Source of the DNA: Candidatus Gastranaerophilales bacterium
Lineage (GTDB): Bacteria; Cyanobacteriota; Vampirovibrionia; Gastranaerophilales; Gastranaerophilaceae
NCBI GenBank assembly: GCA_944325065.1
Contig: CALUYS010000007.1
Span: 1 to 64,000 of the forward strand
Reading direction: 5' to 3'
Length of the DNA: 64,000 nucleotides
The notes beneath the pieces were generated by a model. It did not search any database, was not told the origin of the DNA, and worked only from the letters and a program-made list of their open reading frames with translations. Made by a program: the position numbers and the translations under genes. This document shows, one piece after another, positions 16,636 through 26,429 of this stretch (the stretch's first letter is position 1; the number at the start of each line of letters is the position of its first letter).

Positions 16636-19590
16636 TTAAGCACTAAAAGTTCCAAAACTTGATTTAACATTATTTTCTAAAACTTTATTTAATGCTTCAA
16701 TTTCAGTTTGTATAGCTGTGTGTTGAGTGTCGATTGATTTTAATTTTATTTCCAAATTTTTATCTTGTTGTGCTATGACTTCTGTTTTTGCATTTATATC
16801 TGAAATTTCTTTATCATACTGTTGTTTTTCATAATCATATTTTACCATAGCAGAATTATAAGCTTCTTCATCTTGCTCAGTTTTAACTTCAGGAATAACA
16901 ACTGTACCATCATCAAAAGTTATTTTTGCTATACGGCCATTTTCATCATAAATAATATTGGCTTTTTGACTTATAGTTTCAGTTTGATTTTCTAAATACG
17001 ATGTTTCATACATATACGCATATGTTGAATCCACTTGGCCATCTTTATTTATATAATCAAGTGGCACATAAATATATGCATTTTTCCCATTTGTGTCAAT
17101 AAAATTGAAAAGAGCTTGATTTTCCTCTGGGTTTTCAACGCCTTGTACATCTATTGTACTTAGATAATTACTTCTTGCTGTATCAAGTTTTATTTTATAA
17201 GCTTGTGATGAACCATATAAACCAAATTGTTTTAAAATTTCTTCATAAAAGCCTAACATTTCATTAACAGTTATATTTCTATCACAATCTTCATTCCTTT
17301 CATTATTATTGTTGCGAAGAAGCATTTGTGCAATAACACCAGTTGGTGTTGTTAAGCTTAATGTATGATTTGTTTGGTCATATATATAATTTTTTTCATT
17401 AGTATCATTCTTATTTACCCAAGTTTTAAAACTTGCACTTATTGAATATCTATAATCACCTTTATCTTGACCATTATCGACAACATAATATGTTACTCCA
17501 TTTGATGTTCCTTGATATTGAGTGCTGTCTCCTTCACTAGCACTTTTTTCCGCAACACCACTTGGTAAACCTTGTCCGCTAAGATTAAAGTTACCGGAAG
17601 TATCTTGTTGGATAGTATATCTTGCTATGTCTACAGAAGCATTTTCTTCAGACCAAGAGGAGTTTTCTCCATCATAAGAATATTGGATGCCAATTTTACG
17701 GTTATCCTTTAATATTCCTTCTGGCAACTCTTGAGCACTTTTCTCATATCTTTCTTCCTTAATTACAATATTGCCACCAAGTTGTGTATCAGTATATCTT
17801 TTTTGGGTCGACCAACTCCCGTGTTCATCTCGAGTATAAACATTTTGATAATCATTTTTGCCATCATTCTTAACATCAACATCTTGATACCAATTACCAT
17901 TATCATCTTTATTTAATTCTTTGCCATTATGTTCAAACTGGGGCACATCGCTTAAGTTTATAGTATATTCCCATTTATCTTGATTGTTTTTTGACACCCA
18001 AACCCAATTATCACCATCTGGAATAGCATTTTGATCAACATTAACTGCATCATTAATTATTTCAACTCTTTTTGTTTGAGTATTATACCAATATCCAATA
18101 TTTTCGTCAATAAAATCAGGTATTCTATACCAATCATCCTTATCCTTAATACCAGTTAAACAATCTGTATTATCTTGCCAAGCTGCAAACATTTGTGCGC
18201 TAGATACTTTTAATTGCCATTGGTTATCTTTATCTTTCGAAATAGAATATGTGACAGCATTGTCACCATCACCTATTATTTTTGAACCATTTTTATCAAT
18301 AAACTCGTTATCATCAATTTTTCCATCTCCATCAATATCATAACCAATATTTTTGTCGTTCTCCATCCAATGTTCAATAACTGGAGTCTCTTTTGGCTCT
18401 ATTGGAGAGATTGTTTGTTCTTGAAAATAAGTTATGTCACCTATTGTCTGTATATCATAATTTAAATCGCCTATTTTACAACTTTGTTTACCTTGAATAT
18501 CAATATATTCACTTCCTAGCTGAAAACATTGCACACTTCTTACTTCATTCCAAGTCCACTTTCCTTCTGAGTATTCAATATTTTGATAAGAAACATCATC
18601 AATAGATATAAATGATGTTGTTGGGCTTAAATTATTTCCTTGTGTCGTACATACTTTTTTTTCATATTTTATCCCAAACGCACTAAGCACATCGTTACTT
18701 ACATTATTCAATGTCCAACTCCAATTTCCAGAGTCATCTTGAGTGATATTGTAGGTTATAGGATTGCTTAAAGTAGGCTGTGTAGATGCAGGGGCACATT
18801 TTGTTATATATGTATAATGTTTATTATCAGCCCCCATTGTTAATGTGCCAGTATTATCCGCTACTTTTAATAAATTTCTTTTTGAAGGATCAAGAGTTAT
18901 TGGTGATGTTGAAGAGGTATAAGTTAATGTAACATTTTGATAAGAATACCCATTACCTTCATTATATACATTTCGAAAAGCATCATCTATCGTTTGCACA
19001 TCTAAAACATTTCCCATTTGAGGAGTTTCAACTGATGATAACCCTAATGTTTCAAAATATTGTTTCATTTGTTGTGATGTAAGCTCTTTTGTTGACGACA
19101 TTTTCTGTAATGATGCCATCTGGGTTTCTATATTTTTTATATTGTCATATGTTTCCTTTGTTTTTATATATTCATCTAGTTTTTCTTTATCTCCATTTAA
19201 TGTCAAATCATAGTTTATCCCATCAATAACAGCTGACATTTGCCCGTTAACAGATTTAAAACCAACATTATTTAGTTGCTTTTTCATTAAAACGCTATCT
19301 GTTTTTGGACTTTTATAAGTTACATCATGAGTATACCCACCAGAAATGTTTTTAGATACATTAATTATTTCTGATAATCCATTACCTTTATTAAATGTAT
19401 ATACCATTTTTGAAAATTCACTTGGATCAGGAGGTGTTGGCACTTGCATTGTTAACATGGAATTAAAAAGTGCAGCACTCTGATTTGATAAAGTCAGACG
19501 CTGTTGATTAATCTGCTGTCCCTCAAACTCAAGGCTTGATTTACGTGCAGTCAGCATAGCTATTCTTAAACTACTTGCCGATAATCCCAT
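16636..19590 (-). CDS. Large protein with EF-hand loop and repeated Trp motifs, function unknown
   Basis: A 984-residue protein without a recognised overall family. The N-terminal ~45 residues (from MGLSASSLRIAMLTARK) are helical and Gln/Leu-rich. A canonical EF-hand calcium loop occupies residues 418-429 (D418, D420, D422, G423, I425, D426, E429). The middle carries degenerate repeats of an acidic turn followed by W-x-W or a single aromatic, for example DDSGNWSWTL, KDKDNQWQL, NNQDKWEYTI and DNGNWYQD. The C-terminal ~90 residues form a coiled coil. No Sec signal or membrane segment is visible, although composition (Asn, Asp, Tyr, Thr) is like an extracellular adhesin. It might be exported by a signal-less route; that is inference only. 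Confidence 0.8.
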   Translation of the reverse strand: MGLSASSLRIAMLTARKSSLEFEGQQINQQRLTLSNQSAALFNSMLTMQVPTPPDPSEFSKMVYTFNKGNGLSEIINVSKNISGGYTHDVTYKSPKTDSVLMKKQLNNVGFKSVNGQMSAVIDGINYDLTLNGDKEKLDEYIKTKETYDNIKNIETQMASLQKMSSTKELTSQQMKQYFETLGLSSVETPQMGNVLDVQTIDDAFRNVYNEGNGYSYQNVTLTYTSSTSPITLDPSKRNLLKVADNTGTLTMGADNKHYTYITKCAPASTQPTLSNPITYNITQDDSGNWSWTLNNVSNDVLSAFGIKYEKKVCTTQGNNLSPTTSFISIDDVSYQNIEYSEGKWTWNEVRSVQCFQLGSEYIDIQGKQSCKIGDLNYDIQTIGDITYFQEQTISPIEPKETPVIEHWMENDKNIGYDIDGDGKIDDNEFIDKNGSKIIGDGDNAVTYSISKDKDNQWQLKVSSAQMFAAWQDNTDCLTGIKDKDDWYRIPDFIDENIGYWYNTQTKRVEIINDAVNVDQNAIPDGDNWVWVSKNNQDKWEYTINLSDVPQFEHNGKELNKDDNGNWYQDVDVKNDGKNDYQNVYTRDEHGSWSTQKRYTDTQLGGNIVIKEERYEKSAQELPEGILKDNRKIGIQYSYDGENSSWSEENASVDIARYTIQQDTSGNFNLSGQGLPSGVAEKSASEGDSTQYQGTSNGVTYYVVDNGQDKGDYRYSISASFKTWVNKNDTNEKNYIYDQTNHTLSLTTPTGVIAQMLLRNNNNERNEDCDRNITVNEMLGFYEEILKQFGLYGSSQAYKIKLDTARSNYLSTIDVQGVENPEENQALFNFIDTNGKNAYIYVPLDYINKDGQVDSTYAYMYETSYLENQTETISQKANIIYDENGRIAKITFDDGTVVIPEVKTEQDEEAYNSAMVKYDYEKQQYDKEISDINAKTEVIAQQDKNLEIKLKSIDTQHTAIQTEIEALNKVLENNVKSSFGTFSA

Positions 19591-19782
19591 TTTCTTACTG
19601 TTTTTCCCTTTTTATTATTGTTCTTTTATACAATAAACACAATACCTTTAATTGTTTTATCGGCTATAAAACAACTAAACTTGATACCAAATACGCATAA
19701 AAATTGGTTTTATATGCATATAGCCCCCTCCCCCCGCTATTTTCAAAGGTTTACACGAAATGTAAATTTTTGTAAAACTTTA

Positions 19783-19811
19783 TTGAACGCATTTACAAAA
19801 TTTAATATTAT
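19783..19811 (+). promoter_or_regulatory. Promoter of the glycosyltransferase at 19819, predicted leaderless
   Basis: TTGAAC (19783-19788), 17 bp, TATTAT (19806-19811), then 7 nt to the ATG. No Shine-Dalgarno is present. Confidence 0.45.
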
Positions 19812-19818
19812 AAAATTT

Positions 19819-21057
19819 ATGAAAGGTATTTATCCAAATGAATATTTAAAAAATCCTAATATAAATAAACCAATTGAAAAAATTTGGGATGATATTGATG
19901 CATACACCGGTGAATTTTTTGAAGATGAAACACAATACCACTGGACAATTGATTTTATCATTCCAATTCCACCATTATATTATGAAGGTAAATTTACAAA
20001 AGGAGTTTTATTTACACAAGCTGCTTCATATATCTTAAAACTTTTCCCAAAATTAAAAAACTTATTTTTTGTTGGAGCTTATACAATGTGGTCAAATTAT
20101 TCTTGGTGTGATAATGCTGATTTTTATTTGACTTGTTATCAAAACAAAAAACGTGAAGAATATTACAAAAACAAATATCCCCAAAAAAAGAATATAATTT
20201 TTATCCCACTCCAAGATGCTGATTTTACAAATGAATATATTATTGCACCAACTTGGAACACACCAAAATTTTTTGATGTTTTATGTGTTTCTTCTCCAAA
20301 CCCATTTAAAAACCTTCCAATTCTTGGAACTGCTTTAAAAATATATAATAATAAATATCAAAAAGCTTTAAGATGTGCTTTAATTTTAGGTCAAAAAGAT
20401 ATAAAACGTAGACAAGATGGTACAATTGACTATTCAATACTTCATACTGATCAAAGAAAAGAACTCGACAATTTTTTTAATCAAGTTTCATCATTTAAAA
20501 AACAAATTGAAGTTGTGCCTTTTGTTAATCACCATAAAGAACTTCCAAAGTTCTATACTGCATCAAAATGTTGTGTACTTACATCATTAATTGAAGGTAA
20601 AAATAGATCACTTAATGAGGCACAAAGTTGCAACACTCCAATTATTGCTTTTAAAGATCATAATAAATGGGCTCGAGGAGAACATCCTATCTTTTATGAA
20701 AATAGCGGTGAGCTTGTTCAACAATATACTCCAGAAGCTTTAGCTGATACAATTCATAAAGTTATAAATAATCCTCAAGATTATGCCCCTCGTAAAAATT
20801 ATCTTAAATACAATGGTCGAAAAAATTTTATAAATATTTTGATTAATAATATTCCATACTTTAAAGAAAATATACCAGAGTATATAGATGGAAAAATACA
20901 TGAAAATCTTTGGGTTGATTTGGCTATGCAATATAACTACCAATTAAGTTTTCATGATTTTCTATATGGCAAAAATCCTCTTATCCAACATGTCAAAGGA
21001 ATAGATGACATTTCAAAATTAGTTAATTTTTTCTATAAAAGGTTTAATATCAATTAA
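19819..21057 (+). CDS. GT-B fold glycosyltransferase (family 4-like)
   Basis: A 412-residue protein. The C-terminal half has the retaining glycosyltransferase signature EGKNRSLNEAQSCNTPIIAF, where the spaced glutamates bind the nucleotide-sugar. It is preceded by a segment reaching FYTASKCCVLTSLIEGKN, which resembles the usual acceptor-side helix. The reading frame is open back to 19618, but the added 67 residues look non-coding and a promoter lies within them, so the ATG at 19819 is preferred. The protein ends in an extra aromatic-rich ~90-residue tail. It probably acts in surface glycan synthesis; donor and acceptor are not evident. Confidence 0.75.
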   Translation: MKGIYPNEYLKNPNINKPIEKIWDDIDAYTGEFFEDETQYHWTIDFIIPIPPLYYEGKFTKGVLFTQAASYILKLFPKLKNLFFVGAYTMWSNYSWCDNADFYLTCYQNKKREEYYKNKYPQKKNIIFIPLQDADFTNEYIIAPTWNTPKFFDVLCVSSPNPFKNLPILGTALKIYNNKYQKALRCALILGQKDIKRRQDGTIDYSILHTDQRKELDNFFNQVSSFKKQIEVVPFVNHHKELPKFYTASKCCVLTSLIEGKNRSLNEAQSCNTPIIAFKDHNKWARGEHPIFYENSGELVQQYTPEALADTIHKVINNPQDYAPRKNYLKYNGRKNFINILINNIPYFKENIPEYIDGKIHENLWVDLAMQYNYQLSFHDFLYGKNPLIQHVKGIDDISKLVNFFYKRFNIN

Positions 21058-21185
21058 TATTAATTTTAAATAATCTATTCCAAGTTATTAATAAAAATCC
21101 TTATAAAGTTTATTTATAAATACACAAAATAAAACAATATTAGATAATAAAAACCTTTTCAATTCATTAATTTTTGTAAAAAAGC

Positions 21186-21214
21186 TTGTAATTATTTTAT
21201 GGTTATGGTTATAT
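21186..21214 (+). promoter_or_regulatory. Probable rpsP promoter
   Basis: TTGTAA (21186-21191) and TTATAT (21209-21214) are 17 bp apart, about 75 bp before the rpsP start. The leader has no clear hairpin. Confidence 0.4.
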
Positions 21215-21286
21215 AAATTAATATAAAGCAAAATTGCCAAATCCTCTAAACTTGCAATGTAAAAAATAAAGGAGTATTAAGAAACA

Positions 21287-21646
21287 ATGGTAAAATTAAG
21301 ATTAAAAAGGTTGGGTGCAAAGAAAAATCCGGTTTATCGTATAATTGTTATAAATTCAACAACAAAAAGAAGCGGTGCCCCAATTGAAGAATTAGGTTTC
21401 TATAACCCAAAAACTAAAGAAATGAAATTAAATAAAGAAAGTGCTTTGGCTTGGATAAAAAAAGGTGCTCAACCTACCCCGACAGTTAGCTATTTAATAA
21501 AAAATGCTGATGATGAAGGTAAACTTATTTATAACAAAAAAGAAGAAATTAAACTTTCTAAAAAAGCTCAAGCTAAACTTGAAGAAGAAAAAAAAGCTCA
21601 AGCTGAAGCCGCCACCGCATCTAATGATGAAAGTGCGGAAAGTTAA
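21287..21646 (+). CDS. rpsP: 30S ribosomal protein S16
   Basis: S16, a primary assembly protein of the small subunit. Residues 1-80 contain the family pattern KLRLKRLGAKKNPVYRIIV and IEELGFYNPKTKE. At 119 residues it is about 30 longer than the usual form because of a Lys/Glu/Ala-rich tail, which is common in this family. AAAGGAG lies before the ATG. A strong terminator follows at 21672-21706, so it is probably monocistronic here. The neighbours often seen with rpsP (trmD, rimM, rplS) are absent. Confidence 0.96.
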   Translation: MVKLRLKRLGAKKNPVYRIIVINSTTKRSGAPIEELGFYNPKTKEMKLNKESALAWIKKGAQPTPTVSYLIKNADDEGKLIYNKKEEIKLSKKAQAKLEEEKKAQAEAATASNDESAES

Positions 21647-21671
21647 GCTGTTAAAAAAATATAAACTTATC

Positions 21672-21706
21672 AATCCCACTTTTAATTTAAAAAAGTGGGA
21701 TTTTTT
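21672..21706 (+). terminator. rpsP terminator
   Basis: A 12-bp stem (aatcccactttt / aaaagtgggatt, loop aatttaa) followed by a T run. Confidence 0.9.
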
Positions 21707-21744
21707 GTTAGATTGTTTAAATTTTTTAAGGGAATAATTTTATA

Positions 21745-22743
21745 ATGATAAAAACAATTCTAATTATATTACCCAAAAGCATTGCAGGTTGTCTTATTTT
21801 AAAAGGTCTGAGCTTGGCATTAAATGAAATAGGATTTAATGTTGTTATTATAAATATTGATGATATTAATGAAGAAATTATACAAAAATATAACGTTCAA
21901 ATCGTTCTTGGTTATGACTATTCTTATTTAATGAATGAACAAGTTTATAGTCTTTTATCAAAATTTAAATATCTTATATTTATACATTATTTTGCTGATA
22001 TCCCAACTAGTAAATTAGCTTTGGGTGATAAAGATATTGAAATTTATAATATATTAAAAAATAAAAAAAATACCATCATTTATATTTGGGATGAAACATA
22101 CATTAATTTATTTCAAAACTCTAAATTTATCCCGCTTGGAATAAATTATAACTTATACAAACAACAGTTTCAAAATTATAAATACCCCATATCTTTTGTT
22201 GGCAGACCATTAAGTCAAAAAAGAATAGAAATTATTTGTCAAATTGTCAAAAAATACAATAGTAACTTTAACTTATTTTGTTATAAACCTCATTTTGAGA
22301 AAAGTATTGAATATATAACTAAAAATAATTTACTTGATAAAAACACTTTAGACATTTATAGAAATTGTTATAAGAGATTTTTAAAGACTGAGAATGAATT
22401 AGCTTTTGTTTATAATTCGAGTCAAATAAATTTAAATATCACAATTCAAGGTAGGAATAATATTAACTATAGAGTCTATGAAGTACTTGCTTCTGAAGGT
22501 TTTTTATTGACTGACTATATGGATGATATCTCTAAAAATTTTCAAATTGGCAAAGATCTTGAAGTGTATTATAACATTTATGATTTGTTTGATAAAATTG
22601 ACTTTTATTTAAAAAACCGTTATATTTCCGAACAAATAGCAATAAATGGTTGCAAAAAAATTAAATTAAATCATTCTTTTAACAAAATAGCTTTAAAAAT
22701 AAAAAATGATATATCAAAATTAGGAGAGATAAAAAATGATTAA
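21745..22743 (+). CDS. CgeB-like glycosyltransferase
   Basis: A 332-residue GT-B type glycosyltransferase. The C-terminal half resembles the CgeB/Glyco_trans_1_2 group, with INLNITIQGRNNINYRVYEV followed by LASEGFLLTDYMDDI. This is the pattern of a maturation or surface glycan transferase. The N-terminal half is a Rossmann-like domain (TILIILPKSIAGC, then VQIVLGYD). An AAGGGA ribosome site precedes the ATG. Its last 8 bp overlap the start of dapL, implying translational coupling, although the two functions are unrelated. Substrates are unknown. Confidence 0.78.
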   Translation: MIKTILIILPKSIAGCLILKGLSLALNEIGFNVVIINIDDINEEIIQKYNVQIVLGYDYSYLMNEQVYSLLSKFKYLIFIHYFADIPTSKLALGDKDIEIYNILKNKKNTIIYIWDETYINLFQNSKFIPLGINYNLYKQQFQNYKYPISFVGRPLSQKRIEIICQIVKKYNSNFNLFCYKPHFEKSIEYITKNNLLDKNTLDIYRNCYKRFLKTENELAFVYNSSQINLNITIQGRNNINYRVYEVLASEGFLLTDYMDDISKNFQIGKDLEVYYNIYDLFDKIDFYLKNRYISEQIAINGCKKIKLNHSFNKIALKIKNDISKLGEIKND

Positions 22744-23935
22744 AAAAGAACATAAAATAGAAATAAAAGCTTCTGACAAAATATTAAAATTGCCAAAATA
22801 TATTTTTGCTCAACTTGATGACTGGAAAGAAGAAGCACGTGAAAAAGGTATAGATTTAATTGATTTAGGTATTGGTAATCCGGATGGAGCGACTCCATTA
22901 CCTATTGTTGAAGCAGCGATAAAATCAATTCAGGATCCTAAAAGTCATGGATATCCGAGTTTTCGTGGAAAGTTAGAATTTCGTGAAAGTATAGCAAAAT
23001 GGATGAAAAAAAGATATAATATTGATGTTGACTCAAAAACTCAGATACAAACATTGATTGGGGCAAAGGAAGGATTGGCAAATGTTGCTCTTGCGTTTAC
23101 AAACCCTGGTGATATAAATATAGTGCCTGATCCTTATTATCCAGTATTATCACGTGGAACACTTATTGCAAGCGGTGAAGTTTACCATGTTCCATTACTT
23201 GATGAAAATGATTATTTACCAGATTTAGATTCAATACCTACAGATGTTGCAAAACGTGCAAAGTTATTTTTTATAAACTATCCAAATAATCCAACTGCAG
23301 CCATAGCTCCTATTGAATTTTTAGAAAAAATAGTGGATTTTTGTAGTAAATACAATATTCTTCTTGTATCCGATTTAGCATATGGAGAAACAGTCTATGA
23401 TGGCTATCGCCCACATAGTATATTTGAAGTAGAAGGTGCTTGGGATATAGCAGTTGAGTTTCATTCATTTTCAAAAACTTTTAATATGGCAGGCTGGAGA
23501 GTTGGATTTGTTATTGGTAAAAAAGAATTTATCGATATAATTTATGCAATGAAATCAAATTTAGATTATGGAACATCATCTATTGTTCAAGATGCTGCTA
23601 TAAAAGCTTTAAATATGGACTATTATCATGTTGAAAAAATAATGAATAAATATAATTCTCGACGAGAAACAATAGCTAAAGGAATGAACAAACTTGGATG
23701 GAAAATGAAACGTACACCAGCAACTATGTATTTTTGGTTAAAAGTTCCAAAAGGTTATACATCAATGGAATTTTGTAAAATGGTACTTGATAAAACAGGT
23801 GTAGTGCTAACTCCTGGAATTGCATTTGGAAGTTTAAGTGACGACCACTTTAGATTATCAATTGTTCAACCAACTTCAAAACTTAAAGAAGCATTAAAAC
23901 GTTTGGAAAAAGCTGGGATAAGATATGAAAGTTAG
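22736..23935 (+). CDS. dapL: LL-diaminopimelate aminotransferase (class I aminotransferase)
   Basis: A 399-residue fold-type I PLP aminotransferase. It has the substrate segment DLGIGNPDG, NYPNNPT (181-187), PLP-contacting DLAYG (213-217) and the PLP lysine K247 in SFSKTFNMAGWRVGF. The annotation as LL-diaminopimelate aminotransferase, which makes LL-DAP directly from tetrahydrodipicolinate for lysine and peptidoglycan, rests on overall similarity and on the organism type. A related alanine or aspartate aminotransferase activity cannot be excluded by eye. It overlaps the upstream glycosyltransferase by 8 bp. Confidence 0.8.
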   Translation: MIKKEHKIEIKASDKILKLPKYIFAQLDDWKEEAREKGIDLIDLGIGNPDGATPLPIVEAAIKSIQDPKSHGYPSFRGKLEFRESIAKWMKKRYNIDVDSKTQIQTLIGAKEGLANVALAFTNPGDINIVPDPYYPVLSRGTLIASGEVYHVPLLDENDYLPDLDSIPTDVAKRAKLFFINYPNNPTAAIAPIEFLEKIVDFCSKYNILLVSDLAYGETVYDGYRPHSIFEVEGAWDIAVEFHSFSKTFNMAGWRVGFVIGKKEFIDIIYAMKSNLDYGTSSIVQDAAIKALNMDYYHVEKIMNKYNSRRETIAKGMNKLGWKMKRTPATMYFWLKVPKGYTSMEFCKMVLDKTGVVLTPGIAFGSLSDDHFRLSIVQPTSKLKEALKRLEKAGIRYES

Positions 23936-23955
23936 ATTTATAAATTCATAATTTC

Positions 23956-24363
23956 TTATTCAATTGTTTTTTTTAATCTTGAAGCAATTTTTAACATTAC
24001 ATCATAGGTTATGCCTTTTGACTCTTCTTTAGTAAAAGGTAAACGTTCTCCTATTATTGTTTTTGTTACTATTTTTTGTGCGAACTTTCCAAAAGAATAT
24101 TTTACAACTTTATTTTGGGGTATATTAACAACATCTTCATCTAAAAATGGATGATAACTAACAACACGTTTTATCTCAGCTACACCACTTGTTTTCCATT
24201 TTTCACCATTTTCACTTATTATTTCTTCTATTCCCTTAAAAGTTAAAGTCTTTTTTTGTATTTGTTGCATTTTTGATGCATTTTGTTTTAATACTTTATT
24301 ATTTAACCGCTTAGTATTATTTTTAACATAACCCTGATTTGACAAAATAAAGTTAACCTTCAT
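23956..24363 (-). CDS. Hypothetical protein with N-terminal LTFKG motif
   Basis: A 135-residue basic protein of unknown function with a GGAGA ribosome site. The N-terminal ~40 residues are Lys/Asn/Gln-rich and end in QKKTLTFKG, a short hydrophobic-x-F-x-G motif also seen in three other unrecognised proteins of the window. The remainder may fold as a small domain (SGVAEIKRVVSYHPF, then IPQNKVVKYSFGKFAQ). It has no membrane segment. It converges on dapL with a 20-bp gap. Confidence 0.7.
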   Translation of the reverse strand: MKVNFILSNQGYVKNNTKRLNNKVLKQNASKMQQIQKKTLTFKGIEEIISENGEKWKTSGVAEIKRVVSYHPFLDEDVVNIPQNKVVKYSFGKFAQKIVTKTIIGERLPFTKEESKGITYDVMLKIASRLKKTIE

Positions 24364-24610
24364 AATATTTCTCCTATTTTGTGGATTAAAAAAACCTTGA
24401 ACAAAAGAATGATAGGAATAATTTTATGTTTATAAAATAAAATTGTCAAGAAAAAAATAATTCCTTTTTTTTTATATTTATTTTAAAATTAAAATGTGAA
24501 ATTTAATAAGCTGATAGGCATAACATGCTTAGTTATATAAGTAATAAAATATAATGAGGTAATTAAATTTCAGGTATTAGGAAAGTAAAAAATAATTAAA
24601 GGAGAAAAAA

Positions 24611-25387
24611 ATGACAAGTGAACAACAAGCAACACAAGTGCGTGAATTATTTGAAGCAGGTGTACACTTTGGACACCAAACTCAAAAATGGAACCCTAAA
24701 ATGAAGCCTTACATTTTTTCAGCTCGTAACGGTATCTATATAATTGATTTACGTAAAACATCAGATAAATTGGATGAAGCTTGTGCTGCAGCTCGTGAAT
24801 TTGCTTCACGAGGAAAAAATATCGTATTTGTAGGAACAAAAAAATCAGCTGTTGATATTATGAAAAATCAAGCCCAACGTTGCGGTATGTATTATATCAA
24901 CCGTCGTTGGTTAGGTGGTATGCTTACAAATTTTGAAACTATTAGAACTCGTATTAACAAATTAAGAGAACTAGAGGATTTTATAAATTCTGGTCATATT
25001 GAAAAACTCCCCAAAAAAGAAGTTGCACAAATTATGAGAAAATTATCTAAACTTTCAAAAACATTGGGAGGAATAAAAGAAATGCGTGGTATGCCTGATA
25101 TGTTGTTCATTGTTGATCAACAAATGGAAGACATTGCTATTAAAGAAGCTAATAAACTTAATATTCCTGTATTATGTTTGGCTGATACAAATGCAGACCC
25201 TGATGGTATTGACTATATTATCCCCGGAAATGATGATGCTATACGTTCAATTGAATATGTAAGCTCTAAAATTGCTGATGCAATTTTAGAAGGGAAAGCA
25301 CTTCGTGAAAATAAAGCAAATAGTAATACTATTGCTAAAGCGGTAAGTGCTAAAGATGCAAATAGTGAAAATTCAGTTGAAAAATAA
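24611..25387 (+). CDS. rpsB: 30S ribosomal protein S2
   Basis: S2, 258 residues with the standard motifs [22 protein letters not shown] and [17 protein letters not shown], and [20 protein letters not shown] towards the C-terminus. A strong AAAGGAG site precedes the ATG. It heads the conserved rpsB-tsf pair, with 68 bp between the genes. The ~250-bp upstream region carries a plus-strand hairpin with a T run near 24414-24472 and a possible -10 (TATAAT, 24550-24555). Confidence 0.97.
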   Translation: MTSEQQATQVRELFEAGVHFGHQTQKWNPKMKPYIFSARNGIYIIDLRKTSDKLDEACAAAREFASRGKNIVFVGTKKSAVDIMKNQAQRCGMYYINRRWLGGMLTNFETIRTRINKLRELEDFINSGHIEKLPKKEVAQIMRKLSKLSKTLGGIKEMRGMPDMLFIVDQQMEDIAIKEANKLNIPVLCLADTNADPDGIDYIIPGNDDAIRSIEYVSSKIADAILEGKALRENKANSNTIAKAVSAKDANSENSVEK

Positions 25388-25455
25388 TAAAAAATAAATA
25401 AAAATACTTATTATATAACGTTAATCTAATTTAAAAAAATAGAAAGGATTATATT

Positions 25456-26322
25456 ATGACAATTACCGCTCAAATGGTTAAAGAACTTCGTGAAAAAACA
25501 GGTGCTGGTATTTTAGATGCCAAAAAAGCACTAGTTGAAAACGATGGTGATATGGAAAAAGCAATAGAATTTCTAAGACAAAAAGGTATTGCTTCTGCTG
25601 ATAAAAAAATGGGCAGAATTGCTGCTGAAGGTATTGTTTGCACTCTTATTGAAGATAATAATGGTGTTATACTTGAAGTTAACTGCGAAACTGATTTTGT
25701 TGCTAAAAACGAAGAATTTAAAGAATTTGTTAATTGTTTGGCTAAAACTATTCTTAAAACAAAACCTGCTGATGTTAATACTTTACTAGCTTCAAATGCT
25801 TGCTGTGATTCTTCAAAAACAGTTGAAGATAAGATAAAAGAAAAAATCGCCACAATCGGTGAAAAAATAACTTTACGTCGTTTTGAAATATATGAAGGTA
25901 ATATTGCAACTTATGTCCATAACGGAAAAATTGGTGTTGTATTACAAACAAGTGCTAAAGATGATGCTCTTGCAAAAGACATATGCTTACATATAGCATC
26001 TTGTGCACCACAATTTATTACACGTGATGAAATTCCTCAAGATGTTATTGATGAAGAAACTCGTATTGAAATGGGCAAAGAAGACTTGGCTAAAAAACCT
26101 GAAAATATTCGTGCTAAAATTGTTGAAGGTCGTGTTAATAAACTTATGGCACAAAAATGTCTTCTTGAACAAGCTTTTGTTAAAGATCCAAACCAAACTA
26201 TTGCACAGTTAATCCAAGATAAATTTGATATTATTAAATTTACTCGTTTTGAACTTGGTGAAGGACTTGAAAAAAAACAAGAAAATTTTGCTCAAGAAGT
26301 TATGGAACAAATGAAAAAATAA
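25456..26322 (+). CDS. tsf: Elongation factor Ts
   Basis: EF-Ts, the guanine-nucleotide exchange factor of EF-Tu, 288 residues. The N-terminal UBA-like domain (VKELREKTGAGILDAKKALV) and the TDFVAKNEEF motif that contacts EF-Tu are present. The C-terminal dimerisation region ends after EQAFVKDPNQTIAQL. It is cotranscribed with rpsB and closed by a strong bidirectional terminator shared with convergent pgi. Confidence 0.97.
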   Translation: MTITAQMVKELREKTGAGILDAKKALVENDGDMEKAIEFLRQKGIASADKKMGRIAAEGIVCTLIEDNNGVILEVNCETDFVAKNEEFKEFVNCLAKTILKTKPADVNTLLASNACCDSSKTVEDKIKEKIATIGEKITLRRFEIYEGNIATYVHNGKIGVVLQTSAKDDALAKDICLHIASCAPQFITRDEIPQDVIDEETRIEMGKEDLAKKPENIRAKIVEGRVNKLMAQKCLLEQAFVKDPNQTIAQLIQDKFDIIKFTRFELGEGLEKKQENFAQEVMEQMKK

Positions 26323-26352
26323 TTTAAAATAATTATTTATTAAATTTAAAAT

Positions 26353-26393
26353 AAAGGCGGGATTTAAATTTTAATTTAAATCCCGCCTTTAAA
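26353..26393. terminator. Bidirectional terminator between tsf and pgi
   Basis: A 17-bp perfect stem (arms 26353-26369 and 26374-26390, core ggcgggattt) with a 4-nt loop and A/T flanks lies between convergent genes. Confidence 0.9.
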
Positions 26394-26429
26394 ATAACAA
26401 TTATTATTATAATTATATAAATATTGAAT

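Noticed and set aside
19618..19818. N-terminal extension of the glycosyltransferase
   Set aside because: Non-coding composition, a poly-C run and a promoter within it. The ATG at 19819 fits the promoter.
24414..24475. Attenuator or riboswitch upstream of rpsB
   Set aside because: A hairpin with T run exists, but pairing is imperfect and no anti-terminator or conserved S2 leader motif could be identified by eye.
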